This document shows, piece by piece, positions 34,174 through 43,029 of a stretch of DNA of 64,000 bases (positions are counted from its first letter, which is position 1; each line of letters opens with the position of its first letter). Made by a program: the position numbers and the translations under genes. Origin of the DNA: Microbulbifer pacificus. GTDB lineage: Bacteria; Pseudomonadota; Gammaproteobacteria; Pseudomonadales; Cellvibrionaceae. Under the pieces are notes generated by a model. That model worked only from the letters and a program-made list of their open reading frames with translations, was not told the origin of the DNA and made no database searches. The stretch lies in the NCBI RefSeq assembly GCF_033723955.1, contig NZ_CP137555.1, positions 434,001-498,000 on the forward strand, given 5' to 3'.

Positions 34174-35240
34174 TATACAATCCAGAGCGTGGTCCGCAAC
34201 CGCGCTTGGGCATCCACCAGGAAGATCCGGCAGTTTCAGCAAATTGGTGCCCCAAGTGTCACCGCCTGGAGGGAGTCCCGTAGGCTTGCGCACAGTAAGT
34301 AATTGGAGGGCGTACTGGACTCAATTGATTGTGAGCTATTGAAAGGACTCATCGTGGCTGCGGACAAAGGGGACAGGGAAACCTTTACGGAGCTATCTGG
34401 TGGCCCCTCGCCAGAACGAGCAAGCCTACCGCTGCGCCCCCTGCACGTCATAAAAGATGGGCAAACGCCCCTCCCTTGGAGCACTGTCAATAACTGTACG
34501 GAGCACTGCGACATAAAGCTGCTTGATGCATTTAGAAAAATAGCGACTGGAATTACTCTCAACTACTCCTTTATAAATTGGATATTTACTTCCAGGGAGT
34601 GGCCAGCCCCCTTTTAAACAGCTGCCTCCATATAATTCAGAAAAACAACGCGAAGTGTTTGATTTACGCGGAATTCAAATTTAATCGGCAGTGAAATTTC
34701 AAATATTCCCAAAACTTCGATTGCTCACATTTTCAGCCGTCACGATGTCCGGATTGCACCAAAAGATTGAAAAAGTAACGTTTTAGCAGTTTCACGGAGG
34801 CCTACCTCCGAATTAAAAAGAGACCTAATTATACAGCGGGCGCTCTTAAACAAACTGTTAGGCATTAGGCGTCATCGAAAGGTTTTTCGTTGAGCATCGG
34901 CTTTCGACCCACTCCGGACATCCATCAGAAGATCGATCCAACCGCAAGCCGGCGCAAATGTTGTGGCTGATTGCGACGTTCAATGCTCGGGGCTTTCCAT
35001 CTTTTCAGAATCCGAAATTGAATCCGGCCAGTGGGGCGTAGCATTCCCCCGGCAGCGCATGCGGTCGACCATCGCGCTGACGAGGGTCTAAGATAACGGG
35101 ACGAGTAGCTGACTAAATAGTGTCGCCCTGCCCCACAAACTATTTTTTTTAGCTCGTCTTGGGCGGACCCGGATATCAGACACTTTCTCCAGGTACCAAA
35201 CAGCGTCACTGCTTTACTGAGCTCAGGGAGGAGCATCTTC
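34174..35240. other. AT-rich spacer without a convincing gene
   Basis: About 1.07 kb. A 104-codon plus-strand open frame (34303-34617) has no good ribosome site and no known features, so I do not call it. Around 34840-34866 a GTTAGGC follows an ACCTAAT 34 bases upstream; this looks like the core of an integron attC but the spacing is too short. GGGAGGAG just before 35241 is the ribosome site of the next gene. Confidence 0.5.
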
Positions 35241-36929
35241 ATGGCACTGGTTACGCCGCGTGTTTTGGCTGCATCGATCGGGATTCTGGTCGCGAGTATC
35301 GAACTTCCTTCGGTAGCGTTCGCCACTGAATACGATCTTGTCATTAACGGTGGCCGGGTGATGGACCCAGAAACGATGTACGACGACATCGCCAATGTCG
35401 GCATCAGCGATGGCAGGATTGTCACCATCACCAAAGACAGGATCACCGGCAAGGAAACCATCAACGCCAAGGGATTGGTCGTCGCTCCAGGCTTCATCGA
35501 CACGCACTTCCACTCGATCGACCCGTTTGCGACCAAGATGGTCGTGGCAGACGGAGTTACCACGGGTATGGACCTGGAGGCGGGCTCGACGCGCGTCGGT
35601 GAGTGGTACGCCATCAAGGAGAAGGCGGGCTGGCAGGTCAACTTCGGCACGACGACGAGCCTTAACCAGACCCGGTTGCTCGTGCACGATCCCGAGGTGA
35701 GGGTCGATGAACCGATCGACGCGACGAACGCCGGAGGCTACATCGACGAGGCGGCCAAAGACGGCGTGCCCGGTTGGTCCGTTACCCGCAGCAGCATCGA
35801 GCAGATGAACCAGATCATGCGATTGCTCGATGAAGACCTGCGCCAAGGGGCTTTGGGGCTCGGCGCCGCGCCGGCCTATTCTGCGCGCGGGGTGAGCAGC
35901 TACGAGTTGTTCGAGGCGCAACGCACCACTGCACGATACGGGCGCCTAACGTCCGTCCACACGCGCTATCACCTCAATACTCAGACACCTACCGAGGCGC
36001 CAATCGCGCTCGATGAGGTGCTGGCAAACGCCATGGTGCTACGGGCGCCCCTGCTCCTGGCGCACGACAACGACTACGGCTGGTGGGAGAACGAGGAGAA
36101 GCTCAAACTCGCGCGCGCCCAGGGCTATAACGTCTGGGCCGAGTACTATCCCTTCGCCGCCGGCTCGACCATCATCAGCGCCGACTTCCTGCGCCCCGAT
36201 GTCTGGGAGAAGGTGAACGGCTACAAGTACGAGGAAACCATCTATGACCCGGGTGCGGACAAGTTCCTGACCAAGGACGAGTACCTGAAGGCCGTAAAGG
36301 AGCGGCCCGGCTACTTCATTGTCGTGCACATTCCGCCGCGTAAGAAGTGGATGAAGTACTGGCTGACAATCCCGGAAATGGTCGTGGCATCGGACGCGAT
36401 GCAGGGTGTGGACAAGGACGGAAAGCTCCTGCCCTGGGATGCGGACGTCAGCCACTATGCCGGCCACCCGCGCACGGCGTCATCCTACTCGACGACGCTG
36501 CAGCTCGGTAGAGAGAATGGCGTGCCACTGATGTTCACGCTCGCACAGCTGAGCTACTGGAACGCGAAGCACCTGGGCGACACGGGGCTGGAAGCGATGA
36601 AGGAACGGGGTCGTGTGCAGGTGGGCAAGATCGCAGATCTGACCCTGTTCGATCCCAAGACGGTGAAAGCAAACGCGACCTACAAGGCTGGCGAAAACGG
36701 GTTGCCACCTACGGGCATTCCGTACGTGATCGTCCACGGCACCATCGTCGTGAACAAAGGCAATGTCCTGCCAGTTCGGCCAGGTCAGCCCATTCGCTTC
36801 CCGGTCGAAGAAAAGGGCCGATTCGAACCGGTTTCCATCAATAAGTGGCTCGGTGAATTTTCCATCAATGTGCCGGACATGCAGCGGCTAGACGACACCG
36901 GCGCAGCGCAGGTGACGCAAACGAAGTGA
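35241..36929 (+). CDS. Exported amidohydrolase, D-aminoacylase-like
   Basis: 562 residues. An N-terminal signal peptide (about 1-29, ending AFA-T) points to the periplasm or outside. The metal motif is APGFIDTHFHSIDPF, with HxH in an HFH form, and the C-terminal GRVQVGKIADLTLFDPKT is typical of amidohydrolases. The usual C-terminal metal Asp may be in WDADVSHYAGHPRTASS. It differs strongly from the cytosolic amidohydrolase at 31.8 kb. It stands alone between two AT-rich spacers and is itself GC-rich with plain codon use, suggesting recent transfer. Ribosome site GGGAGGAG at seven bases. Confidence 0.85.
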   Translation: MALVTPRVLAASIGILVASIELPSVAFATEYDLVINGGRVMDPETMYDDIANVGISDGRIVTITKDRITGKETINAKGLVVAPGFIDTHFHSIDPFATKMVVADGVTTGMDLEAGSTRVGEWYAIKEKAGWQVNFGTTTSLNQTRLLVHDPEVRVDEPIDATNAGGYIDEAAKDGVPGWSVTRSSIEQMNQIMRLLDEDLRQGALGLGAAPAYSARGVSSYELFEAQRTTARYGRLTSVHTRYHLNTQTPTEAPIALDEVLANAMVLRAPLLLAHDNDYGWWENEEKLKLARAQGYNVWAEYYPFAAGSTIISADFLRPDVWEKVNGYKYEETIYDPGADKFLTKDEYLKAVKERPGYFIVVHIPPRKKWMKYWLTIPEMVVASDAMQGVDKDGKLLPWDADVSHYAGHPRTASSYSTTLQLGRENGVPLMFTLAQLSYWNAKHLGDTGLEAMKERGRVQVGKIADLTLFDPKTVKANATYKAGENGLPPTGIPYVIVHGTIVVNKGNVLPVRPGQPIRFPVEEKGRFEPVSINKWLGEFSINVPDMQRLDDTGAAQVTQTK

Positions 36930-37120
36930 GGGGTGCGGAGGGCTACTTGAAGAGACGCGGCCTTTCGCTTCACCAAAACATCGCCCCTAAAGTCATGAAG
37001 TGACTTTTTATCACCCTTCGGCTAAGCCCCCCTAAACATCTCCCCTTGTTAACGGGCCAACTGCTTTCCCTGACAGCAATGGAGGCCAAGTATCCAAGTG
37101 GACTTAAATTACAGACACAA

Positions 37121-37145
37121 AAAAGCCCGCTCAAGGCGGGCTTTT
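37121..37145. terminator. Bidirectional intrinsic terminator
   Basis: AAAAGCCCGC-TCAAG-GCGGGCTTTT: a ten-pair stem with A and T runs on both sides. It lies between the exported amidohydrolase and the island. Confidence 0.8.
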
Positions 37146-37556
37146 GAGTCGTTGATTGCTCAACATGAATAATGGTCGGAGTAGCCTCGTAGAGCCTTGG
37201 CGCTAAAACCATTGATAAACCTCAATCAGATGGAAGCTGTGCAACTAAGTGCCGTCAAAAGTGCCGCTATAAATAAGATGGTTAACCCATTTAAATCGGC
37301 ATTATTTAAAAAATAGAAAAAAATCTGGCAAATGCAACGTCGAATTCTCCGTGCCAAATCGTTTCACTGGGTAGGCGAGAAGACTTGAACGAATTATAAC
37401 CAAAAAACGTGTACCGTTTGCCCCGTTCTACATAGCGTAAAGTCTTATTTACGCCATATAGAATTGGTTGCTATTTAACCAAATCAAGCCAATACCTGCT
37501 AACTATAGTTAAATAAACAATCACGCGAAATGGACACCTTAGCCACTAGCCAACTA

Positions 37557-37680
37557 CTTCCGAGAACACACAATTCTCGAAACTAACTAATGATACAAAA
37601 GATACATGTTTCATTGAAAAAAACTATTAGCTATCGCCCCCTAAACTGCTTCCGAGAACCTGCAATTCTCGGAACTAAAC
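37557..37680. repeat. Two copies of an inverted-repeat element
   Basis: CTTCCGAGAAC-NNN-CAATTCTCG occurs at 37557 and 37649, 92 bases apart, each followed by RAACTAA. Each copy can fold as CCGAGAA/TTCTCGG or CGAGAA/TTCTCG. They lie 100-220 bases downstream of zorD on the minus strand. Confidence 0.7.
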
Positions 37681-37782
37681 TCTCTCTGATATAACCTGAT
37701 CGCTTTATTACCAAGTTCCGCGAAGCCTTCTGCTCCATTTAGGCAGCGAACAACTTCAGAGCACGCTGGTTAAAACTTTAAG

Positions 37783-40700
37783 TCAAAAGACACTAGTAAG
37801 ATCTGAAGCCTCCACTGCCTCATTTGCGACCACCGCATCACTCAGATCAATCTTGTTTCCTAGTAGTCCATCAAGCTGTAAGTCAAATGACTTAATTTCA
37901 GGGTGGAGGGCCATCGGAAGATAAACCTTTACATCTTTCTTCTGACCAATTCTGTAAACTCTATCAGTAGCCTGGGCTTCCTTTGCGGGATTCCAATGAC
38001 GCTCAAGGTGTATAACATTGTTTGCACCTGTCACTGTTAAGCCGACACCCGCTGCTACTGGCGACATAATGATCACACCAAAACCAGGCCCTGTCTGGAA
38101 AGCATCTATGATCGACTTTCTCGTCTGGTCAGATTGTCGATTAGAAACTGCCTTGGTCTCGCCATTGATGATATCGACCTTTATTTTATAGAGAGAAGAG
38201 ACCAAGACGCTGACGAAGCGTTGAATTGACTTTGTTGTCGCAAAAATGATGACCTTTTCTTTGTCCTTGCGAATCTCATCAAGTACCGCCAGCATGGATT
38301 CGATCTTTACTGAAGACCGTGCAAAGTCTAAAAGCCCTTTGAGATCCGATGGAATAGCCTCTTGAGCTAATAGACCATGGTGGATAGAGCTCACTTTCAG
38401 CTTGAGCAAGCTGGGCAGAACAACCCCTCGCCGGTCCTGTTCAGATGAATTTTTGACCGTAAAGAGAACATCTTCGTAGGCAGCCAGTTGACTCCCCTTC
38501 ATAACTCCAGCGAGCACTGGCAGGTAATGAGATTTAACCGCAGTTTGGTTGCCAGTAAAAATCAACTTCTGAGGAAGGCCTTCTAAACGTTCCTCTTTGG
38601 TCCGGCGCAACATGTAGGCACCAACCTTATCCCTAAGCTGCTTGCCAACTCTTATCTTCACATCACGCTTATCTTCATCGGAAGCATCCAAAATCGGGGA
38701 GATGTATGCTTCCCGGAATGATTGCCAGGCACCCAAAAGGCCCGGAACTGCTGTATCCATGAGACACCAGAAATCCTTCAGTGAGTTCTCAACAGGAGTT
38801 CCACTCGCCAGCAACTTGAAATCAGACTTCAATGCTTTTGCCGCACGAGTCGCCAATGCGTTTGGATTCTTGATATTCTGGGCTTCGTCAAATGCGACCA
38901 CACTCCAGTCAACACGGCTCAGTGAGAACTGATAGTCCCTGAGGGTTTGGTAGGTTGTTAACACCAGTCGTCCAGGAAGATCGAGTCGATCCGTCCCATA
39001 TAACTTGCCAACCTTCAACGAGTAGCGAATCGACCCTAGATCCTCAATCCTTTCAGCCCCTTCAAACTCTTGAGACGTTTCTCTACCCGCGCCGGCAACC
39101 CTGAATTTCTTCAGATCTGCCCCGGTCTGTAGAGTCACAATATCCTCAAAAGGGGAACGGTGGAATGTTTCAAAGACTTCCGACTGCCAGTTTTCCAGCA
39201 GACTAAGGGGAGCCACAATCAGCACTGGCTTGCTCTGCTTACCTGCCTGCTGTATTCGCCTGAGAAACTCTGAGGTCGCTACGAGGGTCATATAGGTCTT
39301 ACCTAGACCCATATCATCGGCCAATAACGCACCCGAGTCCTTGCTACTGGATAGCGCTGATTCCATATGCGCCAAGAGCCATCGAATACCCTCGTCCTGA
39401 TGAGAGTAAGCGGTCCGTTTCAAATTACTCTTATCGTAATTCTGTCGCTCAGTATCGAAATTGCTAAGCTCTGTTTCTTTACAGAAATCCTCTTCCTCAT
39501 CATTACTGCCAATTGCAATAACGACTTGATCAGAAGTCGCCCTCTGCAAACCTGGTGACAGAGAAGTCTCGTTGTCGAGAAAATCCTCTGTGGCAGAAAG
39601 CGCCTGAACGGACCGCTCCAATACCTGCTTAACGGCCTCTTCATCAGCAATATCAAACTTCCTGCCGTCGATCTCAACAACGCCAGCGCTATGCTTTTTA
39701 GCATCAGTCACACGCTGGAGAATTTCATCCAAAAGCTCTCGGCTTTTGGCTATTGCCGCTAGATTACCGGTTGGCTCGATAAGTTTACTTTCCGCATCGA
39801 ACCAATTAGTTCCAGATTTCTCTACATCTCCAAAATATTTGTGCTCAAAGCGTTCAGCACCGAGGACTCGCAGCGAAAAGCCTGTATCAAGATCAATCAT
39901 CGCTGCATTGAGATAGGCCGTGGGAGACTCGAAAAAAGACTTCACTTGGGACTTCGGAATGACCCGGTTGGTCAGTATCTCCTCTACTGCCTCAAGCCTC
40001 TCAGAATCTAATAGCACAAAGCGATTGTTAACCCGTAAAATCCCGCTTTCTTCACTGGGCTTTAGCTGCCCCAAGCGCCGTTTGATCTGTTCCAGATCAA
40101 TACCGGGCCCAAAAGTTGGGGTTAGTACAAGATCTCCACTATCAAGTTCTTCAACTCCCACACCAACTGACTCAGGATTGACAAGATCGATCTGATTAAA
40201 ATGGGCAAGGTCAAGGTCGACACCCGCTTTTTTTGCGGTTTGGAGCTTGAATATCAGCCAGTTGTTCTCATATTCGTTTCTCTCGGAAGGAGAAAGCTTG
40301 TCATGCTTTTCAAGGGCTTCGAGAGCAGACCATTGGGCCGGCGTGAGCCGATACTGCTCAGTTTCCCCCAAGAATAGGAATGGACCATGTAGTTTGAAGT
40401 AAGTTAGCTCCTCGCCACCTGGCATGAGAAGCGTTGTGGTAACACGGAATGATGACTTCGCCGAGCTTTCAGGGATAGCACACTTGAAAGCCCCGTTGAA
40501 CTTCTTCGGCAGTCTGAACAAGGTTGAAAAATCATCATCTAAATCGCAGACTGTCGACGATGCCAGGGTAAATCCGTTGGCGTTTCGACAAGCCAATCCC
40601 TGCTCATGGAGACTCTTCAGATATGTGTACTTCATCCCAAAGATAGGGTTTTCTAACGAATATCCTTCAGGATCAGCCAGGCCGCGTTCTGTGAAAATAA

Positions 40701-40791
40701 AATCAAGTCCCTCAACCGGATCGACCCGCCAGATAAGTGACTCTTCTTCGTGACGGCCAGAAAATCGCTTGAGAAATTGCGCAATCCCCAT
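37783..40791 (-). CDS. zorD: Zorya type I protein ZorD (SNF2-family helicase/nuclease)
   Basis: 1002 residues. The C-terminal half has SNF2 motifs: Q-like YSHQDEGIRWLL, Walker A ADDMGLGKTYM, FDEAQNIKN (DEAQ box), ASGTPVENSLKDFW, and ATDRVYRIGQKKDV. The N-terminal 450 residues are the Zorya-specific part. In Zorya, ZorD is recruited when ZorAB senses phage attack at the envelope and then degrades phage DNA. It is last in the ZorABCD operon; its ATG overlaps the zorC stop by one base (TGATG). Confidence 0.93.
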   Translation of the reverse strand: MGIAQFLKRFSGRHEEESLIWRVDPVEGLDFIFTERGLADPEGYSLENPIFGMKYTYLKSLHEQGLACRNANGFTLASSTVCDLDDDFSTLFRLPKKFNGAFKCAIPESSAKSSFRVTTTLLMPGGEELTYFKLHGPFLFLGETEQYRLTPAQWSALEALEKHDKLSPSERNEYENNWLIFKLQTAKKAGVDLDLAHFNQIDLVNPESVGVGVEELDSGDLVLTPTFGPGIDLEQIKRRLGQLKPSEESGILRVNNRFVLLDSERLEAVEEILTNRVIPKSQVKSFFESPTAYLNAAMIDLDTGFSLRVLGAERFEHKYFGDVEKSGTNWFDAESKLIEPTGNLAAIAKSRELLDEILQRVTDAKKHSAGVVEIDGRKFDIADEEAVKQVLERSVQALSATEDFLDNETSLSPGLQRATSDQVVIAIGSNDEEEDFCKETELSNFDTERQNYDKSNLKRTAYSHQDEGIRWLLAHMESALSSSKDSGALLADDMGLGKTYMTLVATSEFLRRIQQAGKQSKPVLIVAPLSLLENWQSEVFETFHRSPFEDIVTLQTGADLKKFRVAGAGRETSQEFEGAERIEDLGSIRYSLKVGKLYGTDRLDLPGRLVLTTYQTLRDYQFSLSRVDWSVVAFDEAQNIKNPNALATRAAKALKSDFKLLASGTPVENSLKDFWCLMDTAVPGLLGAWQSFREAYISPILDASDEDKRDVKIRVGKQLRDKVGAYMLRRTKEERLEGLPQKLIFTGNQTAVKSHYLPVLAGVMKGSQLAAYEDVLFTVKNSSEQDRRGVVLPSLLKLKVSSIHHGLLAQEAIPSDLKGLLDFARSSVKIESMLAVLDEIRKDKEKVIIFATTKSIQRFVSVLVSSLYKIKVDIINGETKAVSNRQSDQTRKSIIDAFQTGPGFGVIIMSPVAAGVGLTVTGANNVIHLERHWNPAKEAQATDRVYRIGQKKDVKVYLPMALHPEIKSFDLQLDGLLGNKIDLSDAVVANEAVEASDLTSVF

Positions 40792-42275
40792 CAGATCACC
40801 CCTACCTTCTGCTTAAATGCTCGATATTGATCCGGATGAATCAACTTCGCAGGTTCTGCCTTCACACCCTTATACTTTAGGTAAGCTATTGCTTTTCGTT
40901 GCCAGTTAAAATGGACATCGTGAGTCAACTCTAATACCTCTTCACTAGCACCATATTCACGGTGATAGTCGAACATCAACTGGCTACGAAGGTAGCTATC
41001 ATCGATTGTACGGATATCGTAATTTCTAACTTTCTGGTTGCTCGGTAGCTTATCCAGCAGCTTCAGGCGGAAGCTATGGCTGCCTTCAATCATGTGAACT
41101 GAACCTGCTAAATTGAGGTAAATCATAGAGGTCTGGCGGGAGTGTACTCTCGTATAGGCAGGCAGCTCTTCTCTTTTGTACTGCCTCTTCAGGTAATGCT
41201 CAGCATAGTCGCCTAAAAATAGACGAGACTCAGAAACAACTCCGGATTCGAGCAGGCCTTCCATGAAGGCTTTCCGCGGCTTGAACATTCTCTCCATATC
41301 ATCGATCTTGCCGTCACGCGCACTTTGCTCGAGCACATCGAGGAAGAGCTTCAAATCGAAGCGACTGAGCCAGCCCCTGACCTTGGAGACTCGCTCATCG
41401 CCAAGTAGTGACCACCACTTCTGGTAGCTAGGATTTGATCGGGGAACACGCGGATCACCTGCGATGGAAAGAATTGCATTCTGCCAAGCTTGACTAACCT
41501 CGCCCTGTGGGCTTCTGTCAATGAGGATTTCAAGAACCTCCAGGCCCAACAGTTTCCCAGGAATGTAATTCGAATTGCAGACCGAGGGCTTGACCACTTC
41601 CTGTAGCACCGGATCATTCTCACCAACAGGGATATTACGAATGGTTTCCAAGTAGTAGATGTTTTGGCATCGGCTCAGGAAAACGCCACCGGAAAAGGTG
41701 CCAAGGTGGTACCGCCTAATTAAACCGTCAAAGTCTATCTGTTGTTTCCGCGCAGCCTTTACCAGGCGATATGGCGCAAAAGGTGAAAATAGTTCGCCCC
41801 GGTGTTCAGCATAGACTGCCAAATCGGTCTGCCCTCCCCTTCGAGCCTGTGGGGCCAGTTGTTCTTGTATGAAGTCAGACCAAGCAGATAGCTCTTCTTC
41901 ATTTGAAATACTATCAAAGTGATTAAAGTATGCCCGCACCAGCTGGAGGAGTGATAACTTGGTCATCGGCTCCCTTACCGCACGCATTCGACTCAAGCAG
42001 CCCGCTCCAACCCCCACACATCTAGCAAATTGTTCATCGCTGTAGAGTAGAAATGTGTACGCCCTGACGTGAAGCGTGTCACTGATTGCCCGGTGAATCG
42101 CGTCAATTTCCCGTACAGATGCTAACTTCCTCAATAATTCGCAGGCACGACGGAACCGGGGGGAGCTCTCGCCAGAGCCAGACCCGATTTCCTTCATCTT
42201 TTTTTCGGCTTTCCTAAGAGGAGCAAAGTCGTTCTCCGTCCACTCAGGCAGGTCAAATGCAAGTATTGGCAGCAT
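40791..42275 (-). CDS. zorC: Zorya type I protein ZorC (EH-signature domain)
   Basis: 494 residues, mostly helical, with the EH_Signature-type C-terminal block (SRLFLGDYAEHYL, IYLNLAGSVHMIEGSHSFRLKLL). Function in Zorya is DNA binding near the ZorAB motor, acting with ZorD. It starts one base after zorB and runs into zorD. Assignment rests on order (A, B, C, D) and this domain; sequence recognition alone is weaker than for A, B and D. Confidence 0.88.
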   Translation of the reverse strand: MLPILAFDLPEWTENDFAPLRKAEKKMKEIGSGSGESSPRFRRACELLRKLASVREIDAIHRAISDTLHVRAYTFLLYSDEQFARCVGVGAGCLSRMRAVREPMTKLSLLQLVRAYFNHFDSISNEEELSAWSDFIQEQLAPQARRGGQTDLAVYAEHRGELFSPFAPYRLVKAARKQQIDFDGLIRRYHLGTFSGGVFLSRCQNIYYLETIRNIPVGENDPVLQEVVKPSVCNSNYIPGKLLGLEVLEILIDRSPQGEVSQAWQNAILSIAGDPRVPRSNPSYQKWWSLLGDERVSKVRGWLSRFDLKLFLDVLEQSARDGKIDDMERMFKPRKAFMEGLLESGVVSESRLFLGDYAEHYLKRQYKREELPAYTRVHSRQTSMIYLNLAGSVHMIEGSHSFRLKLLDKLPSNQKVRNYDIRTIDDSYLRSQLMFDYHREYGASEEVLELTHDVHFNWQRKAIAYLKYKGVKAEPAKLIHPDQYRAFKQKVGVI

Positions 42276-42276
42276 G

Positions 42277-43029
42277 CTAGTTCAACTGAGCTTTGATTCT
42301 CTCAAAATCGGCCAAAGATGGCCTTTTGATTGTGAAACGGATGTCAATACGACGATTCTTCTTCAATGATTCCGGATTATCCGGATCCTCAACTGTATCC
42401 ATTCGAGGCCGCGTCTCCGCGTAACCACTGACGGAAAACAACTTCTTATCGTCATGGTTGTAAATATCCTCAAGCCGTTGCCCCTCTGGAAGCATCTCAT
42501 TCCAGAAACGCCAGACTGAGATCGCCCTGAAAGTAGAGAGCCCCCAATTCTCCTGAATGGCAGCATTTCGATATGGGACTTTATCGGTGTGTCCTTCTAC
42601 AAATACTGTGTCCAGATACTTTCGCCGATCGTCTTTCGTAATCGCAATAAACAGTACCCTGCCGATCTCCAATGTCACTTGCTGGGAACGATCATCCTGC
42701 GGAACCTGATACTTACCGGAGCGAAAGGCAAGTACGTCCTCAGGGATCCGCAGCACGGTGTCATTCTCACTAATGGACACCGGTATGCCCTTATCGTTTA
42801 ACTCCCTCTCGATTTCACGCAGCAAGTTCTCGCGAACCTGCTCAGCCTTTGCGATTTCCTGAATGGCCTCATCCCAGTCTTGGCGCTTTTGCATTAACTC
42901 GAGCACTAACGCAACTACCGCCAAAACAAAGATGACAAGGAGACCGGCCATGATGTCGGAGAAAGACATCCAGTATGGATTTTCCTCGTCCGCTGAGGAT
43001 CTATGATGGCTCCCGTTAGCTAATCGCAT
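42277..43029 (-). CDS. zorB: Zorya type I protein ZorB (MotB/OmpA-like)
   Basis: 250 residues. One transmembrane segment with the ion-binding Asp (MSFSDIMAGLLVIFVLAVVAL, Asp about 25) is followed by an OmpA/MotB peptidoglycan-binding domain with FVEGHTDKVPYRNA, NWGLSTFRAISVWRF and KKNRRIDIRF. With ZorA it forms a proton-driven inner-membrane motor anchored to the cell wall. The start overlaps the zorA stop by 14 bases. Confidence 0.94.
   Translation of the reverse strand: MRLANGSHHRSSADEENPYWMSFSDIMAGLLVIFVLAVVALVLELMQKRQDWDEAIQEIAKAEQVRENLLREIERELNDKGIPVSISENDTVLRIPEDVLAFRSGKYQVPQDDRSQQVTLEIGRVLFIAITKDDRRKYLDTVFVEGHTDKVPYRNAAIQENWGLSTFRAISVWRFWNEMLPEGQRLEDIYNHDDKKLFSVSGYAETRPRMDTVEDPDNPESLKKNRRIDIRFTIKRPSLADFERIKAQLN

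Larger units (their letters stand above)
36930..37782. other. Spacer at the left edge of the defence island
   Basis: About 850 bases without a gene. It holds a bidirectional terminator (37121-37145) and two copies of an inverted-repeat element (37557-37588 and 37649-37680). The right half is very AT-rich. No integrase or tRNA fragment is seen. Confidence 0.5.

Noticed and set aside
34303..34617. 104-codon open frame downstream of the TetR gene
   Set aside because: No ribosome site, no recognisable features, and it lies in an otherwise non-coding AT-rich spacer.
34838..34866. Integron attC-like pair ACCTAAT...GTTAGGC
   Set aside because: The spacing between the core sites is too short for a known attC, the left core deviates from RYYYAAC, and there is no integrase or cassette array.
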